This document shows, one piece after another, positions 15,697 to 22,529 of a stretch of 48,752 nucleotides of DNA. The DNA is taken from contig JAJRXR010000045.1 in assembly GCA_024276195.1 (NCBI GenBank), forward strand, positions 1-48,752, in the 5' to 3' direction. A program made the position numbers and the translations under genes. Under the pieces are notes generated by a model, which worked only from the letters and a program-made list of their open reading frames with translations, was not told where the DNA came from and did no database searches. This DNA is from Planctomycetota bacterium. Lineage in GTDB: Bacteria; Planctomycetota; Phycisphaerae; Phycisphaerales; UBA1924. How positions within the stretch are numbered: the stretch's first letter is position 1; each line of letters opens with the position of its first letter.

Positions 15697-16320
15697 ATGC
15701 AGCTCAGTGACCTCACGCCGCAGATCGCCCCGCTGCCCGAGCCCGGGCTGGTCGAGCGCCTCACGCTCGAGTCGCCCGGCGGCGTCGTCGTCTCGCTGGT
15801 CGTCATCGGGCTGGCTGGGGCGGTCATCCTCAACGCGCGCGGGCGTCTGAAGCTCGGGCTGATCGTCCTCGCGGTGGCGTGGGCGCTCGCGGGCGCCAGC
15901 TTCTTTATCGCGAGCACCGTCCAGACCCCGCGCGAGGCGCTCATGGCCCGGACGCGCGAGCTGGTCCGCGCTCTGGCGGAGGTCGATTCCGGGGCGATGG
16001 GCGAGATTCTCAGCCCCGACGCGGTCGTCGAGGTCCGCAGGGTCAAGACCTTCCGCGGGCGCGAGTCGATAATCCGTGCCGCCGAGATGTACGTCGGCGG
16101 CTCGACCCGGATCGAATCGCACCGGGCGCCCGAGATCCAGGCGGTGATCGACGGCGCCAACGCGGCCCGCACGCAGGCCCGCGTGCGTCACTCCGGACCG
16201 GGGATCCCGCCGGCGAGCTGGTGGCGGATCGAGTGGTACCGCCCGAGCGAGGGCGAGCCCTGGGTCGCGGTCGAGGTGAAGCCGCTCTGGATCGCGGGCT
16301 TTGCGAGCTTTGAGGGCTGA
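15697..16320 (+). CDS. Membrane protein with NTF2-like soluble domain
   Basis: The 207-residue product has two adjacent hydrophobic segments (GVVVSLVVIGLAGAVIL and LGLIVLAVAWALAGASFFIA, about residues 26-68). A soluble domain of about 135 residues starts at TPREALMARTRELVRALAEV. Its pattern (helix, DAVVEVRR..FRGRESI, a long curved sheet with WWRIEWYRPSEGEPWVAVEV) suggests an NTF2/SnoaL-like fold. No catalytic residues can be assigned. The ATG at 15697 has an AAGGAG box 5-9 bases upstream. It is divergent from the Maf-like fusion gene with about 136 bases between the two starts. The role is unknown. Confidence 0.7.
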   Translation: MQLSDLTPQIAPLPEPGLVERLTLESPGGVVVSLVVIGLAGAVILNARGRLKLGLIVLAVAWALAGASFFIASTVQTPREALMARTRELVRALAEVDSGAMGEILSPDAVVEVRRVKTFRGRESIIRAAEMYVGGSTRIESHRAPEIQAVIDGANAARTQARVRHSGPGIPPASWWRIEWYRPSEGEPWVAVEVKPLWIAGFASFEG

Positions 16321-16328
16321 ACCTGGCC

Positions 16329-17315
16329 TCAGTTCTTCGGGATCTGGACGAGCTGCGAGCGTTGGAGGCGTCTGATGGAGCGTCCGGAGTCGGTCTGGAC
16401 GGTCTCGCGGAAGCCGGCGCCGTTGACAAGGTTGTTCGGATGACGCTCGCGCAGGGATTTGAGCCTGCGGGACTCCATCGCGGGGGCGACGGTCGAGTCG
16501 TGCTCGGTCTCATCGAAGACGCCGATGGTGATGGTGCTGCTCGTCGGTCCGTGGTAGTAGAACGCCTGCTCGCCCTCGCCCCGGAGGGTGGTGACGGCTT
16601 CCTCGGCGGCCTTACGGAACTGGGCGACCTCGTCGGCGCTGGGCACCCCACCCGAGAGGCGGGCGTACACCCCCACCTGGAGCGTGTACTCGGCCCGCGA
16701 GCCGAGGCGCGAGCGGACACGGCGCAGATCCCACTCCGGGTTGGCGCCCGTCACGCCCTCGCCGGTGGGCGGGGCAAAGAAGGCGAAGGCGTACGGGCGG
16801 GCGCCGTTGACCTCGGTTGCGCGCACACGCTTGAGCGCGTCCTGGGCCTGGGCGCTGGTGGGCGTGGAGAAGGACCCGAGGGTGATGACGAGCCCGCCGG
16901 CGCGGCGCTGGAGGGTGGCGCCCGGGAGCCCGCCGGCGGTGCGGATCCGGTCGAGAAGCACGGGCGCGCTGGCCGGGGAGGATTCGGGCACGCGCGAGAC
17001 CAGGATGCTCCAGCCCTCGCTCGGGCTCAGGACCGGGGCGGAGGGCTCACGCTCGTCGAGCGAATCAGCAAAGCTCGGCGGGGCGGAGCTGGGCTCGTCC
17101 AGGAGAATCCGGGGCGCCACCAGCGGCGTCTCGAGCGGTCGTCCGAACAGGCCCTGGCCCTCCGTCCGAAGCTCCGCTGTCACCTCCGGGTCTGGCTGGC
17201 GCGTGCGATCTTTGCACCCCCCCCAAACAAGGGGGGCTATAAGAATCCCCATCAGAACAGAGAATCGCGGGAATGGGCAGAGGGGGGTCGATGTTTTTTC
17301 AAGCGTCCATGTCAT
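16329..17315 (-). CDS. Lipoprotein-like protein with SPOR-like repeats
   Basis: The 328-residue product has a hydrophobic N-terminus ending in VWGGC (about residue 34), a weak lipobox. A Pro/Ser-rich linker and two similar alpha/beta modules follow (WSILVSRVPESS...GLVITLGSFSTPTSAQAQDAL and YTLQVGVYARLSG...SSTITIGVFDETE). Their 'Y-x-L-Q-V-G-V-Y' and 'V-x-L-G-x-F' patterns resemble SPOR peptidoglycan-binding repeats. If so, it would be an envelope protein that binds denuded glycan strands. The ATG at 17315 lies one base from a TATAAC-like box, so the true start could be downstream (Met22, before the hydrophobic core). It is divergent from flgM. Confidence 0.6.
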   Translation of the reverse strand: MTWTLEKTSTPLCPFPRFSVLMGILIAPLVWGGCKDRTRQPDPEVTAELRTEGQGLFGRPLETPLVAPRILLDEPSSAPPSFADSLDEREPSAPVLSPSEGWSILVSRVPESSPASAPVLLDRIRTAGGLPGATLQRRAGGLVITLGSFSTPTSAQAQDALKRVRATEVNGARPYAFAFFAPPTGEGVTGANPEWDLRRVRSRLGSRAEYTLQVGVYARLSGGVPSADEVAQFRKAAEEAVTTLRGEGEQAFYYHGPTSSTITIGVFDETEHDSTVAPAMESRRLKSLRERHPNNLVNGAGFRETVQTDSGRSIRRLQRSQLVQIPKN

Positions 17316-17326
17316 TGTTATACAAT
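17314..17326. promoter_or_regulatory. AT-rich palindrome in the lipoprotein-flgM divergent region
   Basis: ATTGTTATACAAT is a 13-base inverted repeat (ATTGT-TAT-ACAAT) in otherwise GC-rich DNA. It holds TATAAC on the minus strand and TATACA on the plus strand, so it could be a -10 region for either divergent gene or an operator. No clear -35 partner is seen, and it touches the annotated lipoprotein start. Confidence 0.3.
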
Positions 17327-17497
17327 CTAAGCGGTTTGGGCGTAAGCGGTTGCCAACATCTTGCGGGTCAGGCGCGAATTTGCAGAATCGGGCGCCGCCC
17401 CGACGATAGACCCACCAGGGATGGACAGAACGTACGAACGGACGACTGAATCTTGAGGTGGGCGGCGGGGCGAACTCCCCGGACGAGGAGGCATCGG

Positions 17498-17785
17498 ATG
17501 ACTGGAATCTCACCAATCGATACACACGCAACCGGACGTGTCGGCAGGGTCTCGGACGAACCCCGACGCGGGACGGTCGAGACCGGACCCGAACGCGCCC
17601 GGCGCAGCGGCGAAGACCGCGTCGAGGTCTCTGATATGGCCCGGTACCTCTCGAAACTGCGCGAAACCCCGGGCGTCCGCCAGGAGCTGGTCGATCGCGT
17701 CCGGGCGGAGATCGAGAACGGCGCGTACGAGAGCCCCGAGAAAATCGAGAAGGTCATCGACGAGCTCGTCGAGGATCTGGCGTAA
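17498..17785 (+). CDS. flgM: Anti-sigma-28 factor FlgM
   Basis: The 95-residue product has a disordered, charged N-terminal half and a C-terminal helical half, VSDMARYLSKLRETPGVRQE then VDRVRAEIENGAYESPEKI and a final helix with DELVEDLA. This is the classic FlgM sigma-28-binding region: RxxxVxxxKxxIxxGxY followed by a terminal helix. FlgM holds sigma-28 inactive until the flagellar hook is complete and is then exported. The ATG at 17498 has GAGGAG 7 bases upstream. A strong terminator follows, so the gene is monocistronic. It is the only flagellar gene in the window and supports a motility role for the neighbouring Maf-neuABC operon. Confidence 0.88.
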   Translation: MTGISPIDTHATGRVGRVSDEPRRGTVETGPERARRSGEDRVEVSDMARYLSKLRETPGVRQELVDRVRAEIENGAYESPEKIEKVIDELVEDLA

Positions 17786-17816
17786 AGGCAGAGGAGTTCG
17801 GACGGAGAGCGAGACT

Positions 17817-17848
17817 CGGCCCGGCGTGAGAACGCCCGGCCGTTTTTT
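17817..17848 (+). terminator. Rho-independent terminator after flgM
   Basis: An 11-bp stem with one mismatch (17817-17827 with 17832-17842, GAGA loop) is followed by TTTTTT. The T-run overlaps the TAA stop of the convergent ROK gene. Confidence 0.88.
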
Positions 17849-18857
17849 ATGCGCCCCCGGTGGCGCTGCTGAGTGAGCCGCTCTCCTGCGCATCTTCAGC
17901 GAGCAGCGCCGCGCCGAGAATGCCCGCGTCGTCGCCCAGCTCGGACTCGACCACACGAACGGCGCGGCACGCCTCCGGGAAGGCGGAGCCGAGCACGGCG
18001 CTGCGGACCGGCCCAACGAACAGCTCGCCCATCGCCTCGGTCAGCCCGCCGCCGAGCACGACGCACTCGAGCGAGAGCATCGTCACAAACCCGCCGATGG
18101 TCACGCCCAGACGGCGGGCGACGTCGTCGATCACATCGACCACAAGGCTGTCGCCCGAGGTGTACGCCTCGAGCAGGTGGCGCGACTTGACCTTGTTCAG
18201 GCGCCCGTCGCTGATGTCCAGAAGTGACGACGTGTGGTTGGCGCGGATCATGCGCCGCACACGATCGACGATCGCGGTGCGCGAGCAGGCGTTCTCGAGC
18301 GAGCGCGAGCCGGGCGGCGCCCAGGGGTCGGTCAGCACGTGCCCGATCTCGCCGGCGGTGTGGTAGGCGCCGGTGTGCAGCGACCCGTTGAGCACCAGCG
18401 CGCCGCCGATGCCCGTCCCGACCCAGACGCCGAGGACATTGTTTGTTCCGCGCGCGGCGCCGAGGCGGTGCTCGGCCACCAGCCCCGCGTTGGCGTCGTT
18501 GCTCAGCCCCACAGGCACGCCCAGGCGCTCGCTGAGAATCGGCGCCAGAGCAACGCTTTCCCAGCGGAGATTGACCGCTTCGAGCACAATTCCCCGCCCC
18601 GCGTCCACCGGACCCGGCGCCCCCACGCCCACAACCGCGAGCTGGCCCGCGTCGATTCCCGCTTGGGCGCAGGCGCTGGTAATCGAGGCGAGAAGGCGCT
18701 CGATCACGCCCTCGGCGCCCGCGTCCGCGTCCGTCTTGCGCTTATCCCGCCCGATGATCGCCCCGTGCGCGTCGATCACACCAGACTGGATGTTGGTCCC
18801 GCCCAGATCGACGCCGACGTGGCAGCGGGGCTCAGCTTGTGCGCCTTGCTCGGGCAT
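17847..18857 (-). CDS. ROK-family sugar kinase (glucokinase-like) without zinc cysteines
   Basis: The 336-residue product has the ROK/ASKHA phosphate motif VGVDLGGTNIQSGVID, the catalytic region GLSNDANAGLVAEHRLGAA, GVWVGTGIGGALVLNG and AGEIGHVLTDPWAPPG. In typical ROK kinases GEIGH is followed by a CxCGxxGC zinc motif. Here that stretch reads APPGSRSLENACS, with only one cysteine. The protein is likely to be an ATP-dependent glucokinase or N-acyl-hexosamine kinase; a ManNAc kinase role beside the neuABC genes is possible but unproven. It has no DNA-binding N-terminus, so it is not a ROK repressor. The gene is convergent with flgM. Confidence 0.85.
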   Translation of the reverse strand: MPEQGAQAEPRCHVGVDLGGTNIQSGVIDAHGAIIGRDKRKTDADAGAEGVIERLLASITSACAQAGIDAGQLAVVGVGAPGPVDAGRGIVLEAVNLRWESVALAPILSERLGVPVGLSNDANAGLVAEHRLGAARGTNNVLGVWVGTGIGGALVLNGSLHTGAYHTAGEIGHVLTDPWAPPGSRSLENACSRTAIVDRVRRMIRANHTSSLLDISDGRLNKVKSRHLLEAYTSGDSLVVDVIDDVARRLGVTIGGFVTMLSLECVVLGGGLTEAMGELFVGPVRSAVLGSAFPEACRAVRVVESELGDDAGILGAALLAEDAQESGSLSSATGGA

Positions 18858-18887
18858 GGCGCAAGTGTACGCGTACCGGATGGATCG

Positions 18888-19751
18888 TCATACGAACCGC
18901 GTGGGGATAACCCGGCACGAGGGCGCCGCGAGTCGGGCGCGCTCGCTGGCCCCCTCTGGCCCGATCACCAGCAGCGTCGAGCCCGAGCCCGAGACGAGCA
19001 CGGGCAGGCCCAGCACGCCCTCAAGATAGGTGCGCAGCTCAGCAAGCCTCGCCTCAACCCGCTCGCTGGGGAGCGCCAGATCGTTGAACAGGCGCCAGGG
19101 CTCGATCGGCCCGCGGGCCAGCGCCCGCACGTCCTGCTCGCGGAGCGCCACCGGCGACCCGTCGTAGGCCCGGTAGACGTCGCGCGTCGAGCACCCGAAT
19201 GGTGGGCATACGAGCGTGACGGCGCCTTCGAGCGCGCCGATGCGCTCGATCCGCTCGCCCAGACCCGAGACGATCGCGGGTCGGGGGGGCGCGGACGCGT
19301 CAAGGAAGAACGCGATGTCTGAGCCGAGCTCAGGCGAGAGCGCCCGCAGACGATCGGGGCCAAACCCGAGGCCGAACAGCTCGTCGAGCGCGAGCATGGT
19401 CGAGGCAGCGTCGGACGAGCCGCCCCCGAGCCCGCCGCCGTCGGGGATGGTCTTGCGGAGCGAGATGCGCACCGCCAGCGTCCGCCCGGCCTCTCGCTCG
19501 AGCAGGGCGTGGGCGCGGACCACCAGATCCGTCTGCGTCGCCCAGGCGACTGGCGACCCGTCCTCCCAGCGGAGGTCGAACTCGCTCGGGGCGGGCTCGG
19601 GCAGGCGCTCGACCCGGACACGATCGCGCAGATCCACGCAGCAGATCCACGAGCAGATCGGGTGCATGCCCGCGTCATCCGCTGGCCCGACGCTCAGCGC
19701 CAGGTTGACCTTGGCCCAGGCGTCTCTCTCGATGGCATCCGGGGCGTTCAC
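18888..19751 (-). CDS. ispE: 4-diphosphocytidyl-2-C-methyl-D-erythritol kinase
   Basis: The 287-residue product is a GHMP kinase with AWAKVNLALSVG at the N-terminus and the ATP-binding loop IPDGGGLGGGSSDAASTML near residue 107. GSDIAFFLDASAPP follows, and VSGSGSTLLVIGP lies at the C-terminus. This order and length are diagnostic of IspE, the fourth step of the MEP isoprenoid pathway. It lies 30 bases upstream of the ROK kinase on the same strand, so the two may be cotranscribed. The start codon at 19751 fits the conserved N-terminus. No other MEP-pathway gene is in the window. Confidence 0.94.
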   Translation of the reverse strand: MNAPDAIERDAWAKVNLALSVGPADDAGMHPICSWICCVDLRDRVRVERLPEPAPSEFDLRWEDGSPVAWATQTDLVVRAHALLEREAGRTLAVRISLRKTIPDGGGLGGGSSDAASTMLALDELFGLGFGPDRLRALSPELGSDIAFFLDASAPPRPAIVSGLGERIERIGALEGAVTLVCPPFGCSTRDVYRAYDGSPVALREQDVRALARGPIEPWRLFNDLALPSERVEARLAELRTYLEGVLGLPVLVSGSGSTLLVIGPEGASERARLAAPSCRVIPTRFV

Positions 19752-19832
19752 GCACCGATGCTACGGCGTCGCCCGCACTCCGGGATCTCTAGAATCAGCC
19801 TCGCCCGGCGCCCGGGCGCGAGAGGAGGCCCG

Positions 19833-20984
19833 ATGCTTGTTGGTGACCTGGTCCGGGAGATGGAGTGGATCGCGCCGCCGTCGTATGCCGAGGCGTGGGA
19901 CAAGGTCGGGCTGCAGGTCGGCGTGCCCGAGCGCCCGATCACAGGCCCGGTCCTGCTGACGATCGACCTGACCGAGCGAGTGCTGGCCGAGGCGTGCGGG
20001 CTGGGCGCTGGCGCCATCGTCGCCTACCACCCGCCGATCTGGACTCCGCTGGGCAGCCTGGGAGATTCGACGGCGCAGGAGCGGATCGTCCGCGGCGCCA
20101 TAGAAGCGGGGATCGCCGTCTACACGCCGCACACCGCGCTCGACGCGAGCGAGGGCGGCATCACGGACTGGCTGTGCGAGGGGCTCAGCGCTGAGGCTGG
20201 CAAGGCGCGCGAGGGCGTGATCGCCGGTGACTGCCGCGCCCTGACGCCCAGCATCGAGTCCGACAGCGAGCAGCAGGTCAAGATTGTCACGTTCGCGCCG
20301 GCGGACAGCATCGAGCAGATCCGCGGCGCCCTCGGGACCGCCGGCAGCGGCATCATCGGGAACTACCACCTCTGCTCGTTCGAGACCGGGGGCACGGGCA
20401 CGTTCCTGCCCGGCCCGGGAACCAAACCTGTCATCGGCACGCCCGGGCGCCTGGAGCGCGTTGGTGAGGTCCGCCTGGAGATGGTCTGCTCGAAGTGGGC
20501 GCTGGCGCTGGCGATCGAGACGCTGCGCGAGTTCCACCCGTACGAGGAGGTTCCGTTTGATGTGTACGAGCTGCAGGGCAAGCCGAAGCGCCGGATCGGC
20601 GCCGGGCGTCGCCTGACGCTCGACCAGCCCGCGACCATCGAGCAGCTGTGCGAACGCTTCAAAGCCCACCTCGGGCGCGCCCGTGTGCGCTTCGCCCTGG
20701 CGGGCGAGACGCGCACGTTCACGACCATGGGTGTTGTCCCCGGCGCGGGCGAGTCGATGCTCGGCGCCGCGGCGGAGGACGGGTGCGAGCTGTTTGTCAC
20801 GGGCGAGATGCGTCACCACGACATCGTCTCGGCCCTGCATCGGGGTGTGAGCGTGCTGCTGGCGGGGCACACCAACACGGAACGCGGCTACCTCCCACGC
20901 TTGGCCCGGCGCCTGAGCGAATCACTCCCGGGCGCCGACGTGCGCATCGCCAAGTCGGACGCGGATATTCTGACAACCATGTGA
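19833..20984 (+). CDS. Nif3-like dinuclear metal centre protein
   Basis: The 383-residue product belongs to the Nif3/YbgI family (GTP cyclohydrolase 1 type 2-like). It starts LVGDLVREMEWIAPPSYAEA and has WDKVGLQVG, IVAYHPPIWTPLG (usually HHP), AVYTPHTALDASEGG and the C-terminal metal motif GHTNTERGYLPRLARRL. The extra central domain of about 100 residues (KIVTFAPADSIEQIRGALGT to HPYEEVPFDVYEL) is the PII/CutA-like insert found in long-form members. Family members bind two metal ions; their physiological role is poorly defined. The ATG at 19833 has a GAGGAGG box. It is divergent from ispE, with 81 bases between starts. A repeat cluster follows. Confidence 0.88.
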   Translation: MLVGDLVREMEWIAPPSYAEAWDKVGLQVGVPERPITGPVLLTIDLTERVLAEACGLGAGAIVAYHPPIWTPLGSLGDSTAQERIVRGAIEAGIAVYTPHTALDASEGGITDWLCEGLSAEAGKAREGVIAGDCRALTPSIESDSEQQVKIVTFAPADSIEQIRGALGTAGSGIIGNYHLCSFETGGTGTFLPGPGTKPVIGTPGRLERVGEVRLEMVCSKWALALAIETLREFHPYEEVPFDVYELQGKPKRRIGAGRRLTLDQPATIEQLCERFKAHLGRARVRFALAGETRTFTTMGVVPGAGESMLGAAAEDGCELFVTGEMRHHDIVSALHRGVSVLLAGHTNTERGYLPRLARRLSESLPGADVRIAKSDADILTTM

Positions 20985-20987
20985 TGG

Positions 20988-21148
20988 GGGTGAGGTGGTG
21001 AGTGGCGAGTGGTGAGATGGTTTTTGGAGGCGAGGGCTTCCAGCCCTCCGCGCCCTGGTAGAGCCGGTTTTCAACCGGCTCAGGCTCCATCAATGGGCAA
21101 TGGGCAAATGGGATTGAATCCCCATCTGACCACTCACAATCTCCCCAC
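20988..21148. repeat. Composite repeat, left arm (TGAGTGG words, palindromes, CAATGGG heptads)
   Basis: In order, it holds GTGAGTGG/GAGTGGTGAGATGG words, a palindrome at 21032-21048 (GAGGGCT-TCC-AGCCCTC), a second palindrome at 21061-21081 (GAGCCGGTT-TTC-AACCGGCTC) and CAATGGGCAATGGG heptads. It ends ATCTGACCACTCACAATC. It lies between the Nif3-like gene and the LEA lipoprotein gene and is matched in inverted orientation by 21661-21845. No gene is present. Confidence 0.75.
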
Positions 21149-21637
21149 CTACCGCCTTGCGCCGGTGAAGTCGATTGTGCCGGCGACGTTCATCGGCGCT
21201 TCCGGCTGGCGGACGCCCGTCTCAAAGAGCGTCTCGCTGAGCTTGCCGGGTGTGACATAGCTGACCATCCCCGTCAATCGGTACGGCACCGGATCGCGAC
21301 GCGACGCGAACGACATCGGCACCAACGCGGGCAGCTCGAACGAGTGCGTCGAATACTCGCTCAGCGTCGTCTCGGGCGACCGGACGCCCGAGTAGACCAC
21401 CTCCCCATCGAGCGAGAGGGTGTAGCTCGCCCGCTTGAGCGGCAGCGGGTCCGGGTTGTCATTGGTCGCGTCGATCGTGAGGATCAGCTCGAGCTCGCCG
21501 TCGCGCTCGGTCATCGCCGTCACGCCCACGGGCTCGAAGCTCGGCGCCTTCGGGCTGGAGCACCCGGTCAACAAAGCCAGGGCGCCGCCAAGCGCGATCA
21601 GCCGAAGCGTCGGTCGTGATTGTGCTCGCTCACCCAC
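21149..21637 (-). CDS. LEA-type (water-stress/LEA14-like) lipoprotein
   Basis: The 162-residue product has a lipoprotein signal peptide (LRLIALGGALALLTGC, lipobox LTGC at about residue 26). A single beta-sandwich domain follows, with the LEA-2 pattern: ELELILTIDATNDNPDPLPL, KRASYTLSLDGEVVYSG, then a second strand set ending in FTGARR. Bacterial LEA-2 lipoproteins are periplasmic or outer-membrane proteins linked to desiccation and stress; the role here is inferred. The frame ends with TAG; a TGA follows five codons later. The gene is isolated between the two arms of the inverted composite repeat. Confidence 0.8.
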   Translation of the reverse strand: MGERAQSRPTLRLIALGGALALLTGCSSPKAPSFEPVGVTAMTERDGELELILTIDATNDNPDPLPLKRASYTLSLDGEVVYSGVRSPETTLSEYSTHSFELPALVPMSFASRRDPVPYRLTGMVSYVTPGKLSETLFETGVRQPEAPMNVAGTIDFTGARR

Positions 21638-21660
21638 AGACGCCAGCGTAGCACAGGCGG

Positions 21661-21845
21661 GGGATGGGCGAGATGGTGAGTGGCGAATGGCGAATGGTGA
21701 GTGGGGAGATGGGGAGATGGGGAGTGGTCAGATGGTGGTTCAATACCATTGCCCATTGCCCATTGCCCATTGCCCCAAGGCGCGGAGGGCTGGAAGCCCT
21801 CGCCTCCGAAAACCATCTCGCCATCCGCCATCTCACCATCCGGCG
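21661..21845. repeat. Composite repeat, right (inverted) arm
   Basis: This is an inverted relative of 20988-21148. It has a tract of degenerate seven-base words around GTGAGTGGCGAATGG (21675-21726), CAGATGGTGG, four CCCATTG heptads and the palindrome at 21785-21801 (GAGGGCT-GGA-AGCCCTC). It ends AAAACCATCTCGCCATC. It lacks the GAGCCGG palindrome present in the left arm. It lies between the LEA lipoprotein gene and the DUF5658-like gene. Confidence 0.75.
21747..21775. repeat. Tandem heptamer CCCATTG x4
   Basis: Four consecutive near-perfect copies of a 7-base unit lie within the right arm of the composite repeat. The left arm has about two copies in inverse orientation (21092-21106). This resembles the short tandem heptamers (STRR) described in filamentous cyanobacteria. 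Confidence 0.7.
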
Positions 21846-21846
21846 C

Positions 21847-22353
21847 TCACGGCGTTGGCACGCTCGCCCGGGCTCGCTCGCCCAGCTCGATCGGGTACAG
21901 CGTCATCCAGCGCTCGTCGCCGGCGAACAGGCTGGCCGTCTCGATCGGGGGCCTCGGCGGGGCGAGCTTGACGTACGCGCTCCAGTGAACCATCAACGCC
22001 CCAAGAATGAACGCCCCGATCCACGCCCCGACCTCCGCTGACCAGGCCCGGCTCTTCCACAGCAGGATGCTCGTACACGCGACCACCGTGGCCATCTTCC
22101 AGACCACCAGCAGCGCCGGCGACCGAAAGTCCAGCACCAGACGCGCCAGCGGGTTCGACTCGGCCATCCCCAGATATCGCAAGTACGTCAGCGTCAGCAG
22201 CAGATCGCCCACGCTCATCATGATGATCGCTGCGATCAGCAGCACCACCCGGCGTGTGCGCGGATGGACCGACCGGATCGCCCGGAGCACTCCCCCCGAA
22301 GGCGAGATCGCCCCTGGGGGCGTGTGGGCGGGTTCAAGGGCGAAGCCGAGCAT
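21847..22353 (-). CDS. DUF5658-like small membrane protein
   Basis: The 168-residue product has three hydrophobic segments: VVLLIAAIIMMSVGDLLLTL, ALLVVWKMATVVACTSILL and VGAWIGAFILGALMVHW. The characteristic stretch between the first two, YLRYLGMAESNPLARLVLD, is typical of DUF5658-like proteins. It has no obvious catalytic residue, and its function is unknown. The first 30 residues are poorly hydrophobic, so a later start at or before VLRAIRSVH is possible. It is divergent from the giant PQQ gene, with 176 bases between starts. Confidence 0.65.
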   Translation of the reverse strand: MLGFALEPAHTPPGAISPSGGVLRAIRSVHPRTRRVVLLIAAIIMMSVGDLLLTLTYLRYLGMAESNPLARLVLDFRSPALLVVWKMATVVACTSILLWKSRAWSAEVGAWIGAFILGALMVHWSAYVKLAPPRPPIETASLFAGDERWMTLYPIELGERARASVPTP

Positions 22354-22448
22354 GACACACCCGGATCGGGCCTGGCGCTCCCTGGCTTGACCACCGCCCC
22401 GGGGTGCGGGAGAAGCTGCGACATCCGGACCGACGGCGCCGATGATTC

Positions 22449-22483
22449 GGGGGAGCCGCGGGTCCGGGAACCGCGGCGCCCCC
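22449..22483. promoter_or_regulatory. Long hairpin in the leader of the PQQ/TPR gene
   Basis: A 7-bp stem GCCGCGG/CCGCGGC (22455-22461 with 22471-22477) is extended by GGGGG/CCCCC (22449-22453 with 22479-22483) across one mismatch. It lies 47 bases before the start of the 1399-residue gene. It may be a structured 5' leader. I do not recognise a riboswitch family: the 3' closing strand and conserved loops of c-di-AMP and c-di-GMP classes are missing. Confidence 0.35.
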
Positions 22484-22529
22484 CGGGCAGTACGCCTCTG
22501 GGGAGACCCTGCGGAAAGGACAGCGCGTC

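Noticed and set aside
21675-21775. CRISPR array
   Set aside because: The repeats are contiguous heptamers without spacers, and no cas gene is nearby.
20988-21845. A composite transposon or insertion sequence
   Set aside because: No transposase gene lies in or next to the arms. The arms are short composites of small repeats, so only an inverted repeat is claimed.
22441-22529. c-di-AMP (ydaO) riboswitch
   Set aside because: The beginning (GATTCGGGGGAGCC) is reminiscent, but the conserved 3' part and closing strand are missing before the start codon.
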